Shown here piece after piece: positions 16,877-26,502 of a stretch of 64,000 nucleotides of DNA; position 1 is the first letter of the stretch; each line of letters opens with the position of its first letter. The notes under the pieces are model-generated. The model saw nothing but the letters and a program-made list of their open reading frames with translations, was not told where the DNA came from and did no database searches. The position numbers were made by a program, and so were the translations under genes. This stretch comes from an uncultured Bacteroidota bacterium (GTDB taxonomy: Bacteria; Bacteroidota; Bacteroidia; Bacteroidales; P3). The stretch is from NCBI GenBank assembly GCA_902775135.1, contig CACYKY010000002.1:97092-161091 (forward strand). The letters are read 5' to 3'.

Positions 16877-18433
16877 ATGAATATACATGTTGTTCAGCAC
16901 GATGTGCGTACGAACCGACCCGAGGAGAACCTCGAGTGGATACTTGCCGAGTTGGACTCGCCGCAGTCGCGCGAAGCCCTGCTTACCGTTTTTCCCGCCT
17001 GTACCCTTTGTGGTGCGCCCCTTTTTGCCTCTGCCGGCTACACCGACCTGCAGAAGCGCGCCCAGGCGGCGCTGCAGGAGTTGGTGGCCCGCTCGGAGCA
17101 CAGAGCATTCCTTGTGGGTTTGCCGTTGCAGATTCAGGACAAGGGACTGTGCAACGCCATTGTCTTCGTGCAGAATTGTGCCATCCGTGCCATTGTGACC
17201 AAGAAATACCTGGCGCCCGACGAGCAGCGCTGCTTTGTGAGGGGTGAGGGGGTCCAGGTGGTGCAGTTCCACGACCAGAAGATAGCCATAGGCTTCTACG
17301 AGGACCTGAAGGAGCTGACACGCGGCCATGTGGAGCAGCCCGACCTGGTGGTGTGCTGCGGATGCAATGTGTTCGACTATCAGAAACCCTATCGCACGCG
17401 CTACCGCATGAGCAAGATTGTGGAGACACTCAATGCCGGCCTGGTCTACGTGAACCGCACCGGCGGCGAAGGACCGTTCCTCTATGCCGGCGGAAGTCTG
17501 GCCATGAATGCCGCTGGCGGCGTGCTGTGCCAGCTGCCCTACTTCGAAGACGCCTGTGTCACTGTCGACATGCAGCAGATAGAGGAGATAGAGGACGAGA
17601 AACCCGAGGCTGTGGAGCTGGTGTACAAGGGCTTGGTGTGCGGACTGAGGGACTATTTCCGCAAGAATGGCATCCAGCGTGCCGTGCTGGGATTGAGCGG
17701 GGGAGTGGATTCGGCCCTGGTGGCCACCTTGGCCGCCGATGCCATAGGTGCCGAGAATGTCCATGGGCTGCTCATGCCGAGCCAGTACAGCACCGACCAC
17801 TCGGTGAAGGATGCCGAGGACTTGGCGCACAACCTGGGCATGAGCTACGACTTGGTGCCCATACGGCCTATGTTCGACCAGTTCCGCGAGAGTCTGAAGC
17901 CTGTCTTCGGCGACCGTGCCGAAGATGTCACCGAGGAAAACCTCCAGGCGCGCATCCGCGGCACCCTGCTAATGGCCTACGCCAACAAGTTCGGCGCAAT
18001 GGCCCTCAACACCACCAACCGTTCCGAGGCTGCCATGGGCTACGGTACCCTCTACGGCGACTCCTGCGGCGGTTTGGCCGTCATCGGCGACCTTTATAAG
18101 ACGGAAGTCTACCAGCTGTGCGAATACATCAATCGTGACCAGATACGCATTCCTCAGAACACCATCACCAAGGCCCCCAGTGCCGAGTTGCGACCGGGAC
18201 AGAAGGACAGCGACTCGTTGCCCGACTACGACACGCTGGATGCTGTGCTGAACCTCTACCTTGACGAGTCGCTCTGCGAGGACGAGATAGTGGACGAAGG
18301 CTACGACCGTGAGTTGGTGCACAATGTTATCCGCAAGGTGGCGCAGAACGAATGGAAGCGCCTCCAGTTTGCTCCGCAGCTGAAGGTCAGTCCGCTGAGC
18401 TTCGGTCTCGACCGCCGTTGGCCGATCAGTTGA
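16877..18433 (+). CDS. nadE: NAD+ synthase with a degenerate glutaminase (nitrilase) domain
   Basis: 518 residues. The C-terminal half is an intact NAD+ synthetase: P-loop LGLSGGVDSALVATL (residues about 271-285), RIRGTLLMAYAN, NTTNRSEAAMGYGTLYGD and KAPSAELRPGQKD. It adenylates and amidates nicotinate adenine dinucleotide. The N-terminal nitrilase domain normally supplies ammonia from glutamine with a Glu-Lys-Cys triad. Here the Glu position of VFPEL reads VFPAC (Ala41), and the Cys position of ICEDL reads FYEDL (Tyr141); only the lysine (TKKYLAP, about 109-110) remains. Inference: glutaminase activity is lost and the enzyme depends on free ammonia or an outside amidotransferase. Followed after 33 bases by the helicase gene. 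Confidence 0.93.
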   Translation: MNIHVVQHDVRTNRPEENLEWILAELDSPQSREALLTVFPACTLCGAPLFASAGYTDLQKRAQAALQELVARSEHRAFLVGLPLQIQDKGLCNAIVFVQNCAIRAIVTKKYLAPDEQRCFVRGEGVQVVQFHDQKIAIGFYEDLKELTRGHVEQPDLVVCCGCNVFDYQKPYRTRYRMSKIVETLNAGLVYVNRTGGEGPFLYAGGSLAMNAAGGVLCQLPYFEDACVTVDMQQIEEIEDEKPEAVELVYKGLVCGLRDYFRKNGIQRAVLGLSGGVDSALVATLAADAIGAENVHGLLMPSQYSTDHSVKDAEDLAHNLGMSYDLVPIRPMFDQFRESLKPVFGDRAEDVTEENLQARIRGTLLMAYANKFGAMALNTTNRSEAAMGYGTLYGDSCGGLAVIGDLYKTEVYQLCEYINRDQIRIPQNTITKAPSAELRPGQKDSDSLPDYDTLDAVLNLYLDESLCEDEIVDEGYDRELVHNVIRKVAQNEWKRLQFAPQLKVSPLSFGLDRRWPIS

Positions 18434-18466
18434 CAATTTACATAATTTGCCGACAGAGAATGGATT

Positions 18467-20623
18467 ATGCCGATGAATGAGCAGATAGAGCTGGCGCGGA
18501 GATATGTCGAGCTGACGGGAGTGAGTGTGTTCCTGACCGGCAAGGCCGGAACGGGAAAGACGACGTTTCTGCGCGAATTGGTGGAGCATTGCACGAAACG
18601 GAATGTGGTGCTTGCGCCGACGGGCGTGGCGGCGGTCAATGCCGGCGGGTCGACGATTCATTCTTTTTTCCAGCTGCCCTTCGAGCCCTACCTGCCTGAT
18701 GTCAAGGAGTTGGTTACCGAATACCAGATGCCCAATGCGCACAAGAGCCTCAGCAAGAACAAGCTGAACATCATCCGAACGCTGGAGCTGCTCATTATCG
18801 ACGAGATTTCGATGGTGCGAGCCGACCTGCTGGATGCTGTGGACATGATGCTCCGTCGCCATCGGCGCAGCTCCAAGCCTTTCGGCGGTGTGCAGCTGCT
18901 GATGATTGGCGACGTGCACCAGTTGCCGCCGGTGGTGACGGAGCGCGAGAGAGCCTACATGGAACGTGTCTATCCATCCCCTTTCTTTTTCCACAGCAAA
19001 GCCCTGCAGAGGCTTGATTATGTCACCATCGAACTGACGCATGTGTACCGTCAGCAGGATGCCTCCTTTGTCGACCTGCTGAACCATGTTCGCGACAACA
19101 AACTTGACGCAGGGACACTGGCCTCGCTGAACAGTAGGGTTGGAGTCCCCTCGGCCTCGCGGACTTCGCTCCCCACACCCATCACCCTCACCACCCACAA
19201 CCGTCAGGCCGATGCCATCAACCGTCGCCACATGGATGCCCTGAAGGGCGAAAAGCGAGTGTACAAAGCATTGGTACGCGGTAACTTCCCCGACACGTCA
19301 GCGCCCATCGACACTCAGTTGGAAGTGCGCGAAGGCGAGCGTGTGATGTTTGTCAAGAACGACAGCTCGGGACGCCACCGCTACTACAACGGCAAGTTGG
19401 CCACGGTCCTCGGATTTGTCACCGACGACGAGGGGCGCGAGCTGGTGGAGGTGGCCGACGACGACGGCACGCTGCTCCAGGTGGGCCTCGAGACCTGGGA
19501 AAACCTCAAATACACGCTCGACGACAAGAGTGGGCAGATTACCCAGGAGGTGGATGGAACCTTCAGTCAGTATCCCTTGCGGCCGGCATGGGCGGTGACC
19601 ATCCATAAGGCGCAGGGGCTCACTTTCGACCGAGTGGCCATTGATGCTGCCGATGCTTTTGCCTTCGGGCAGGTGTACGTGGCCTTGAGCCGCTGTCGCA
19701 CGCTGGAAGGATTGACGCTGACGACGCCGTTGTCGTCGGGAGTGGCTTTCGGCGATGCGGCGGTGTCGCAGTTTGTCGCAGATGTCGAGGAAAGGAGAGA
19801 GGCGGTTGTCGAGAGTATTGGCCAGCGGGAGAAAGAATACCGACTGGAGAAGCTGATGGAACTCTTCGGCATGGATGATGTGATGCACGACATGGAGCGC
19901 CTCGCGGAACGCTATGCCAAGCTACGCAACATCTTCCCCGACAAGGTGGAGAGGATGCATGAGGTGGAGGGCGCTTTGTCGAAGTTGCAGGGTGTGAGCG
20001 AGCGGTTTAGGATGCAGCTGATGCGGCTCTGCGAGCAGGAACAGAATCAAAGGGCACAGCAGGGCGCCGAGTACTACCGCACGCAGTTGTCGGCGGCACG
20101 CAGCGCTGTGGCGGTGCTGACAGAGGTGGAGATTGACAACAAGGAGACTGCCAAAGCCGTCAAAGAAGCCTCGGAACAGCTGCTGGAACGCCTTAAGGTG
20201 AAGCTAGCCTGCATGGAGGCTGTCGGCAGGGAGGGCTACAGTGTTGTGGCGGTGCAACGTGCCAGGACAGAGGTGTTGCTGGAAAAAGAAGGACGGAAAA
20301 CGGGACGTGGAGAGCGGAGGGTGAAGAACGGAGAACGGCGAGAGAAGGTCGGCGAACGTCGTGAGATGGAAGAAGAACGGACGGCAGAGGATGGGTTGGT
20401 GACACTTCTGACGCGGTGGCGTCGCTCGAAGGCGGCAGAGATGGACAAGCCTGCTTTTATCGTCCTCACCCAGAAAGCCTTGATGGGGATAGCCACCCTG
20501 ATGCCGCGCACCGAAAAGGAACTCCTCACTGTGCCCGGTATCGGTAAGGTCAAGGCTGGGATGTATGGTAAGGAGATTCTCGACATTGTGGCCAACTACC
20601 GCGAGTACAATGGGTTGAAATAG
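18467..20623 (+). CDS. PIF1-like superfamily 1 helicase with C-terminal HRDC domain
   Basis: 718 residues (ATG at 18473 is an equally good start). Motifs in order: Walker A LTGKAGTGKTTFLREL, APTGVAAVNAGGSTIHSFF, Walker B LLIIDEISMV, MIGDVHQLPPVV, THVYRQQD, and the C-terminal UvrD-like WAVTIHKAQGLTFDRV with YVALSRCRTLEG. A coiled-coil region (about 455-600) is followed by a highly charged Arg/Glu linker (GERRVKNGERREKVGERRE) and a HRDC-type helical domain (LMPRTEKELLTVPGIGKVKAGMYG) that may bind nucleic acid. It resembles the PIF1/RecD2-like helicases of Bacteroidota. The charged linker is encoded by imperfect tandem repeats at 20296-20365. A second low-complexity stretch (GVPSASRTSLPTP, about residues 226-238) looks like an insert. 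Confidence 0.88.
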   Translation: MPMNEQIELARRYVELTGVSVFLTGKAGTGKTTFLRELVEHCTKRNVVLAPTGVAAVNAGGSTIHSFFQLPFEPYLPDVKELVTEYQMPNAHKSLSKNKLNIIRTLELLIIDEISMVRADLLDAVDMMLRRHRRSSKPFGGVQLLMIGDVHQLPPVVTERERAYMERVYPSPFFFHSKALQRLDYVTIELTHVYRQQDASFVDLLNHVRDNKLDAGTLASLNSRVGVPSASRTSLPTPITLTTHNRQADAINRRHMDALKGEKRVYKALVRGNFPDTSAPIDTQLEVREGERVMFVKNDSSGRHRYYNGKLATVLGFVTDDEGRELVEVADDDGTLLQVGLETWENLKYTLDDKSGQITQEVDGTFSQYPLRPAWAVTIHKAQGLTFDRVAIDAADAFAFGQVYVALSRCRTLEGLTLTTPLSSGVAFGDAAVSQFVADVEERREAVVESIGQREKEYRLEKLMELFGMDDVMHDMERLAERYAKLRNIFPDKVERMHEVEGALSKLQGVSERFRMQLMRLCEQEQNQRAQQGAEYYRTQLSAARSAVAVLTEVEIDNKETAKAVKEASEQLLERLKVKLACMEAVGREGYSVVAVQRARTEVLLEKEGRKTGRGERRVKNGERREKVGERREMEEERTAEDGLVTLLTRWRRSKAAEMDKPAFIVLTQKALMGIATLMPRTEKELLTVPGIGKVKAGMYGKEILDIVANYREYNGLK
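20296..20365. repeat. GGAGAACGG-type repeats in the helicase linker
   Basis: GGAGAGCGGAGGGTGAAGA, GGAGAACGGCGAGAGAAGG and GGCGAACGTCGTGAGATGG follow one another in frame, giving GERR-type units. Unit style matches the intergenic arrays of this genome. Confidence 0.65.
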
Positions 20624-20752
20624 AGGACTGCGATGTCGGTACCCGCAGGCTGATAGTGGAATGATTACTGACTTATAAAACTTTTTTCTCTTCGGGGGCA
20701 ATAATATTGTCCTGCGTGCGTTGTTTATATTATTTAAATGTAAAATATCGAT

Positions 20753-22285
20753 ATGAAGAGAATAATTGCAATCATGCTGGCCACGCTGGCGATGGTTTTT
20801 GCCGGAGCGCAGGCACAGGGGGCGCTGCGGGCGGTTTTCAGCTACAGCACTTTCTATTCGGCCGCCAGTGGGCAGCCCTATGTGGAGACATATCTCTCGT
20901 TCGATGCATGGACGATGCACTTTGTGGAGCAGGCGGGGGGGACCTATCGTGCTACTGCCGAGGTGGTGATTGTCGCACGGCAGGGCGATTCCATTTGTTT
21001 CGTCAAGAAGTACGACCTCAACAGTCCCACTGTGGGTACGTTGGAGGAGTTGGACTTCAGCTTTCTCGACATGCAACGTTTCTCGCTGAAGAATGGTGTG
21101 TATGACCTTGAGTTGACGCTGCGCGACAAAAACACCGACGACCCCGCTGCCACTGTCAGTGAGAAGCTGGTGCTCAACTACGACAATATTCATCCCACGC
21201 TGTCATCTATCCAGTTGATGTCGTCGGCCACGCCGACGACGACAGAGAACATCTTCTCCCGTGGCGGTTACGACATGGAACCCTACGTCAGCGACTTTGT
21301 GCCGGAGCAGGTGGATCGTCTGAACTTCTACTACGAGATATACAATATCAACCAGGAGTTGGGCAAGAAGCCCTTCCTGGTGGTGGCCTACGTGGAGCAG
21401 CAGGAGACCGGCAACCGTTTTGAGGCGCAGCGCAGTATGGCACGCAAATACAGCTCGGCCTATGTCCCCGTGTATGGCAGTCTTGATATTACGGAACTAC
21501 CCTCGGGCAACTACAACCTCGTTGTCGAGCTTCGGAATAGCGACAATCAGTTGTTGCTTTACAAGAAACTGCCTTTCTTCCGTTCGAATCCCGGAGTGAT
21601 GGGGGAGAAGCTGAGCGACTTTGCCGGCACCTTTGTCGGAGCTTATAACGACGAGGACCAGCTCAATGTCTACCTCGACGCCCTCTATCCCATTGCATCG
21701 GAATTTGAGAAGAAGGTTTCCCGCGATCTCATCAAACGTCCGGGTTTGGAGGAGAAGCAGGCATTCCTCTACCGATTCTGGCAGGAGCGCTACCCGATGA
21801 ATCCCGAGGTGGAATGGCTTAAATACAAAGAGCGCATCGACTATGTGCAGGCGACCTTCACCTATATGCGAACCCCCGGTATCCATACGGATCGTGGGCG
21901 CGTGTATCTGCAGTATGGCCCGCCGGACTATGTGCGCGACGAGAAGAATTTTGTCTCGGTAAGAAGACTGGAGAAAACCCATTCGGGGACTCCCGTGCAG
22001 ATGCGCCAGACGGGCGAGGATGCAAGCAATCAGTTTGAAACCGAGTCGCAGGGCCACGTCTATTACCTGCCCTACCAGATATGGCGCTACAACAAGTTGC
22101 CGATGGACGACAATACGCGTGTTTTCCTCTTCTGGGACGAGCATCGCAGCGGGAGCTACCGTTTGTTGAACAGCAATGCTCGTGGAGAGGTGCAGGATCC
22201 CGGTTGGGAACGTCGCCTCTGCCGCAACCAACTTGGCGACAACGTAGTGGGCGAAGTGGGCGAACAGTTCCAGCGCGGATACTAG
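20753..22285 (+). CDS. GWxTD domain secreted protein
   Basis: 510 residues with signal peptide MKRIIAIMLATLAMVFAG then AQAQ. The N-terminal 300 residues are beta-rich. The C-terminal region shows the GWxTD domain pattern: FLYRFWQERYPMNPEVEWL, KERIDYVQATFTYM, then PGIHTDRGRVYLQYGPPD where the motif Gly-Trp is changed to Gly-Ile, followed by YQIWRYN and FLFWDEHRSGSYRLL. GWxTD proteins are periplasmic/outer-membrane proteins of unknown function in Bacteroidota. It starts a three-gene run (GWxTD, acyltransferase, GT2) with gaps of 25 and 14 bases, which suggests a link to envelope lipid or glycan assembly. Confidence 0.85.
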   Translation: MKRIIAIMLATLAMVFAGAQAQGALRAVFSYSTFYSAASGQPYVETYLSFDAWTMHFVEQAGGTYRATAEVVIVARQGDSICFVKKYDLNSPTVGTLEELDFSFLDMQRFSLKNGVYDLELTLRDKNTDDPAATVSEKLVLNYDNIHPTLSSIQLMSSATPTTTENIFSRGGYDMEPYVSDFVPEQVDRLNFYYEIYNINQELGKKPFLVVAYVEQQETGNRFEAQRSMARKYSSAYVPVYGSLDITELPSGNYNLVVELRNSDNQLLLYKKLPFFRSNPGVMGEKLSDFAGTFVGAYNDEDQLNVYLDALYPIASEFEKKVSRDLIKRPGLEEKQAFLYRFWQERYPMNPEVEWLKYKERIDYVQATFTYMRTPGIHTDRGRVYLQYGPPDYVRDEKNFVSVRRLEKTHSGTPVQMRQTGEDASNQFETESQGHVYYLPYQIWRYNKLPMDDNTRVFLFWDEHRSGSYRLLNSNARGEVQDPGWERRLCRNQLGDNVVGEVGEQFQRGY

Positions 22286-22313
22286 GGAGTTAAGAGTTAG
22301 GAGTTAAGAGTTG
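22284..22313. repeat. GAGTTAAGAGTTAG array at the acyltransferase start
   Basis: AGGGAGTTAAGAGTTAGGAGTT and a further AAGAGTTG fill the whole 25-base gap after the GWxTD stop and end in the TTG used as start codon by the next gene. Confidence 0.7.
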
Positions 22314-23165
22314 TTTTTGATATCGGATATACTTTATCTGCTTGCCTACAAGCTTTTTGGCTACCGCACCAAGGTGGTGAGGAGCAACCTTGCTGCTTCC
22401 TTTCCAGAGAAGGATGAAGAGGAACGGCGAAGGATAGAGCGTCGATACTACCGCCACCTTTGCGACCTCCTCGTTGAGGGTGTCTACAATCTTTTTGCCT
22501 CACCGTGCAGCATTATGAAGCGCTACCATGTGACGAACCGCGAACTTGTCAACCGCTACTACGAGCAAGGACGTTCGGTAGTGCTCATGTCGGCCCATTA
22601 CAACAATTGGGAGTATATGGTAACATCGCTCAACATGCAGCTGTTCCATCACGGCATAGGTATCGGCAAAGCCCTAAGCAACCGGTGGCTTGAACCGTGG
22701 GTGTTCCGTCGTCGCACCCGTTTCGGTACCGAAGTGGTGTATGCCGACACGGTGCGCCAGGTGGTGGACTTCTACGACAAGCATCGTGTACCTTGTGCCT
22801 TGATGATGCTCAGCGACCAGTGCCCCTCCGATGTCCACAAGAGCTACTGGACCACATTCTTCCATCAGGAGACCCCGTTTCTCTATGGTGCAGAGAATTT
22901 TGCCCGGCGCTATAATTACCCCGTAATCTATTACCGTGTCGACAAGGTGCGCCGCGGACGCTATACTGTTACCTTCCATCTCCTCTGCGACGACCCGCAG
23001 TCGGTACCACAATATACCATCGAGGAACGCTATATCAGGCTCCTGGAGTCCGATATAGCAGCCAAGCCTGAATATTGGCTATGGAGCCACCGCCGATGGA
23101 AACGTCAGCGTCCCGACACGATGCCCTTGCACCCGGCAACCACACTCTCCAATAACCCTGCATAG
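22311..23165 (+). CDS. LpxL/HtrB-type lipid A acyltransferase, N-terminally shortened
   Basis: 284 residues if read from TTG at 22311. The sequence SDILYLLAYKLFGYRTKVV, then RSNLAASFPEKDEEE, then the acyltransferase HX4D-like region (SAHYNNWEYM, where the acid is Glu) and the LMMLSDQCPSD and YNYPVIYYRVDK blocks match the Bacteroidota lipid A late acyltransferase family, which adds a secondary acyl chain to lipid A at the inner membrane. Homologues usually start about 20 residues earlier with the first half of the membrane helix. Here an array fills that space, an in-frame TAA sits at 22305-22307, and the first in-frame ATG is only at 22515. It is either a working shortened protein using TTG, or a gene damaged at its 5' end. 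Confidence 0.82.
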   Translation: MFLISDILYLLAYKLFGYRTKVVRSNLAASFPEKDEEERRRIERRYYRHLCDLLVEGVYNLFASPCSIMKRYHVTNRELVNRYYEQGRSVVLMSAHYNNWEYMVTSLNMQLFHHGIGIGKALSNRWLEPWVFRRRTRFGTEVVYADTVRQVVDFYDKHRVPCALMMLSDQCPSDVHKSYWTTFFHQETPFLYGAENFARRYNYPVIYYRVDKVRRGRYTVTFHLLCDDPQSVPQYTIEERYIRLLESDIAAKPEYWLWSHRRWKRQRPDTMPLHPATTLSNNPA

Positions 23166-23179
23166 AAACTGGAAATACA

Positions 23180-24253
23180 ATGATACATGTAGCCATAGTC
23201 ATACTCAACTGGAACGGCCGTTCAATGCTCGAGCGCTTCATGCCTTCGGTGGTCAAGTATTCCCTGATGGACAGCGAATCGGAGGCTGGATGGCAGACCC
23301 CTAACAGCGAGCCGCTGGACATCAGTTCCGAGGTGGTCGTCGCCGACAATGGGTCGAGCGACGACTCCGTTGCGTTCCTTCACAGCCGCTACCCCGAGGT
23401 GCGTCTTGTGCAACTCGATAAGAACTATGGGTTCGCCGAGGGTTACAATCGTGCATTGGCACAGGTGGAAGCTGACTATTATGTATTGCTCAACAGCGAT
23501 GTGGAATGCACGCCGCACTGGGTACAGCCGGTGGTGAGCATGATGGAGCGCGAGTCCGACGTGGCTATAGCCCAGCCGAAACTGCTGATGTACGACCGAA
23601 AGGACACCTTTGAGTATGCTGGCGGTGCCGGTGGTTTTATTGACCACTACGGCTACCCCTTCTGCCGGGGACGTCTGTTCTCCACCCTCGAACGCGACCA
23701 TGGACAGTACGACGACGAGTGCAAGATTTTCTGGGCGTCGGGAGCCGCCATGTTTGTCCGTGCCAGTGTCTTCCACGAGCTCGGTGGCCTCGACGGCGAC
23801 TTCTTTGCCCACATGGAAGAGATTGACTTCTGTTGGCGGGCTAAGAACAACGGATACGAAGTGCGCTATTGTCCCCGCTCGACGGTTTTTCATGTCGGTG
23901 GCGGCACGCTTCCCAAGAGTTCGCCTTTCAAGACACGTCTCAATTTCCGCAACAATCTCGCTATGCTTTACAAAAACCTGCCTGCGTCCCGTCAGCGCAA
24001 AGTGGTGCGTCGCCGTTTGGTGCTGGATTGGGTAGCGGCAGTGAAATTCCTGCTGCAGGGCAATTTGGGCGAGTTCAAGGCTGTCGGTCAGGCACACTGC
24101 GAGTTCCGTTCCATGAAATCCAGATTGGATGTCAAGCGCGAAGCCATTCAGCATCGCACGGTCAGTTGCGTCTATCGCCGTCTTGTCCTTTTCGACTATT
24201 ATCTGCTGCGTCATACACTTTTCTCCTCCTTGGGTGCAAGATTTGTCAAGTGA
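23180..24253 (+). CDS. family 2 glycosyltransferase
   Basis: 357 residues, soluble GT-A fold: VAIVILNWNGRSMLERFM at the start, VVADNGSSDDSV, the NYGFAEGYNRAL nucleotide-sugar loop, YVLLNSDVECTP as DxD-like metal site, and MEEIDFCWRAKNNGY as the acceptor/base motif. It resembles rhamnosyl- or related transferases acting on surface polysaccharide; the sugar is not determinable. Last gene of the run that includes the acyltransferase; followed by a clear terminator. Confidence 0.9.
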   Translation: MIHVAIVILNWNGRSMLERFMPSVVKYSLMDSESEAGWQTPNSEPLDISSEVVVADNGSSDDSVAFLHSRYPEVRLVQLDKNYGFAEGYNRALAQVEADYYVLLNSDVECTPHWVQPVVSMMERESDVAIAQPKLLMYDRKDTFEYAGGAGGFIDHYGYPFCRGRLFSTLERDHGQYDDECKIFWASGAAMFVRASVFHELGGLDGDFFAHMEEIDFCWRAKNNGYEVRYCPRSTVFHVGGGTLPKSSPFKTRLNFRNNLAMLYKNLPASRQRKVVRRRLVLDWVAAVKFLLQGNLGEFKAVGQAHCEFRSMKSRLDVKREAIQHRTVSCVYRRLVLFDYYLLRHTLFSSLGARFVK

Positions 24254-24267
24254 CATATAATAAAACC

Positions 24268-24305
24268 ATAGCCCCGGACCATTGTCGGGGGCTATTGTTG
24301 TTTTT
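24268..24305. terminator. bidirectional intrinsic terminator
   Basis: Hairpin ATAGCCCCG / CGGGGGCTAT followed by TGTTGTTTTTG on the plus strand, and by GGTTTTATTATA on the minus strand. It serves the convergent GT2 and ompH-type genes. Confidence 0.85.
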
Positions 24306-24324
24306 GTAGATGAGCCTTGTGGGG

Positions 24325-24951
24325 CTATTCCGATTTCTTTTCCTTGAGGTTGCGGTGCTCCTCGTTGAGGCCGTCGAGGATTTCCTGCGTGATGTCCATT
24401 CCGGGGTTGAGGTATAGGGTGGGGGAGTTCTCGAAGGTTTTGCGGAGGATGACGTCGAACTTCTGGTTCTGTGCGTTGTATTCGCGCACGAAGGCGAAGA
24501 TGGCGTTGAGGAGTTTGGTGTTCTCCTCAATCTGGCGCTCCATGATTTTGGCAGTGAGTTCCTGCTCCAGGGTGGCCATCTTCTCCGAGCGTTGCTTCAG
24601 CTCTGCCTCCTTGGCTTCCTGTTGCGTGCGGGTCAGCTTGTCGCCATTCTTCAGGTAGTCTTGATAGTCTTTTTGGAATTTCTCAATCTGCTGGCGGCCG
24701 TATTGCTCCTGCTGGCTCTTGTAGGCGAGGAGTTCGGCTTCGAGTTCTTTGGCATATTCGTAGTTGGCCAGCAGCGTGTCGGTGTCGACGTAAGCAATGG
24801 TCAACCCACCCTCTTTCTGGAGGGGGGCGGCGGCTTCAGGGTTCACCTTGCTCTTGGGAGCCGAGGTGAAATGAAGGATGTAGATGCCGATAAGGCCAAG
24901 CAACAGCACGGCGTTGCAGGCCATAAGGATTTTGGTTGTCTTATTTTCCAT
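24325..24951 (-). CDS. OmpH/Skp-family periplasmic chaperone-like protein
   Basis: 208 residues: an uncleaved-looking N-terminal helix (KILMACNAVLLLGLIGIYIL), then the OmpH start IAYVDTDTLLANYEYAKEL and a long charged coiled coil (about 70-160) rich in Gln, Glu and Lys, with a C-terminal LNPGMDITQEILDGLN motif typical of the family. Skp-type proteins hold unfolded outer-membrane proteins in the periplasm. It begins six bases after the gltX stop, hence an operon with gltX. Confidence 0.88.
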   Translation of the reverse strand: MENKTTKILMACNAVLLLGLIGIYILHFTSAPKSKVNPEAAAPLQKEGGLTIAYVDTDTLLANYEYAKELEAELLAYKSQQEQYGRQQIEKFQKDYQDYLKNGDKLTRTQQEAKEAELKQRSEKMATLEQELTAKIMERQIEENTKLLNAIFAFVREYNAQNQKFDVILRKTFENSPTLYLNPGMDITQEILDGLNEEHRNLKEKKSE

Positions 24952-24957
24952 GATGTT

Positions 24958-26502
24958 TTAATTTACTTTGATTTTTTCAATGGCGCGATTGACGCGACGG
25001 ATGGTTTCTTCTTTGCCGAGCATCATCACCAGGGTGATCATGTCGGGTCCCACGGTGCGACCCACCACGGCGATGCGGAGCGAGTTCATCACCTTGCCGG
25101 TGTTCAGCCCATTGGCGGCGATGTAGTCGTCGAGCAAGGCCTTGTGGATGGCTTCGTATTCGAAGGGGACGCTGTTCAGGATATCGATGACCTTCTGCAT
25201 GTGGATGTGCATGTCGGGCGTCCAACGTTTGGCCACGTCTTTCTCGTTGTACTCCGTGGGTGCCACGAAGAAGTAGCAGCAGGTCTCCCACAGCTCGCTG
25301 GGGAAGGTGATGCGTTCCTTCATCATGCCGGCCACCTTGACCACGTAGGCATGGTCGGCGGCGACACCATGTTCTTTCATTTGCGCTTCGAGGTACGAGG
25401 CCACTTCCTCGTCGCTCAGTTTCTGGAAATATTCATGGTTGAACCACTTGGCTTTGTCCAGGTTGAATTTGGCGCCGTTCTTGCTGATGTGTTCAATATT
25501 GAAGAGTTTGATGAGCTCGTCCATGGACATAATCTCTTGGTAAACGGGGTTGGCTCCGTTGTCGCCTTCCCGTTTGCCCGGGTTCCACCCCAGCAATGCC
25601 AGCATGTTGACCACAGCCTCGGGCAGATAGCCTTTTTCGCGGTAGCCGCTGCTGATTTCGCCACTCTTGGGGTCGTGCCATTCCAGTGGGAAGACGGGGA
25701 ATCCCAATCGGTCGCCGTCGCGTTTGCTGAGTTTGCCGTTGCCCTCCGGCTTGAGCAACAGGGGCAGGTGGGCAAACTGCGGCGCTTCCCATCCGAAAGC
25801 TTTGTAGAGCATCACGTGCAGCGGTGCGCTCGGCAGCCATTCTTCGCCGCGGATGACGTGGGTGATCTCCATCGTGTGGTCGTCTACAATGTTGGCCAGG
25901 TGGTAGGTGGGCATGCCGTCGCTCTTGAACAGCACCTTGTCGTCCAGCAGACGGCTGTTCATCGTCACGTCGCCACGAATCAGGTCGTGCACCGTGATGT
26001 CGATGTTGTCGGGGAACTTGAAACGCACCACATAGGGCTCGCCGGCGTCGATACGGCGCTGTGCTTCCTCCATGCCGAGGCTGAGGCTGTTCTCCATCCC
26101 GCCGCGGGTGTTGCAGTCGTATTGGAAAGTCTTTTTCTGTGCCTCGTATTCTTTGCGCTTGGCCTCCAGGGCCTCGGGTTTGTCGAAGGCGTAGTAGGCC
26201 CAGCCGTCGGCAATGAGCTGGTCGGCATACTGGCGATACATGGGCTTGCGGTCGCTCTGACGATAGGGGCCATAGGGACCTCCGATGTGGACACCTTCGT
26301 CGAACTTGATACCCAGCCAGTCGAGGGCCTCGATGATGTATTGTTCGGCACCCGGGACAAAGCGGGTTTGGTCGGTATCCTCGATACGGAGTATCATCTT
26401 GCCGCCTTGCTGGCGGGCGAAGAGGTAGTTATAGAGGGCGGTACGCACACCGCCGATGTGGAGCGGCCCAGTGGGGGAGGGGGCAAATCTTACTCTTACC
26501 AT
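24958..26502 (-). CDS. gltX: glutamyl-tRNA synthetase
   Basis: 514 residues, charging tRNA-Glu. Class I signatures: [19 protein letters not shown] (HIGH) at the start, [10 protein letters not shown], and [11 protein letters not shown] (KMSKS) near residue 257. The C-terminal helical anticodon-binding domain is present ([19 protein letters not shown], then [13 protein letters not shown]). Length is normal for Bacteroidota. It lies between a PorT-like barrel gene and ompH. Confidence 0.97.
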   Translation of the reverse strand: MVRVRFAPSPTGPLHIGGVRTALYNYLFARQQGGKMILRIEDTDQTRFVPGAEQYIIEALDWLGIKFDEGVHIGGPYGPYRQSDRKPMYRQYADQLIADGWAYYAFDKPEALEAKRKEYEAQKKTFQYDCNTRGGMENSLSLGMEEAQRRIDAGEPYVVRFKFPDNIDITVHDLIRGDVTMNSRLLDDKVLFKSDGMPTYHLANIVDDHTMEITHVIRGEEWLPSAPLHVMLYKAFGWEAPQFAHLPLLLKPEGNGKLSKRDGDRLGFPVFPLEWHDPKSGEISSGYREKGYLPEAVVNMLALLGWNPGKREGDNGANPVYQEIMSMDELIKLFNIEHISKNGAKFNLDKAKWFNHEYFQKLSDEEVASYLEAQMKEHGVAADHAYVVKVAGMMKERITFPSELWETCCYFFVAPTEYNEKDVAKRWTPDMHIHMQKVIDILNSVPFEYEAIHKALLDDYIAANGLNTGKVMNSLRIAVVGRTVGPDMITLVMMLGKEETIRRVNRAIEKIKVN

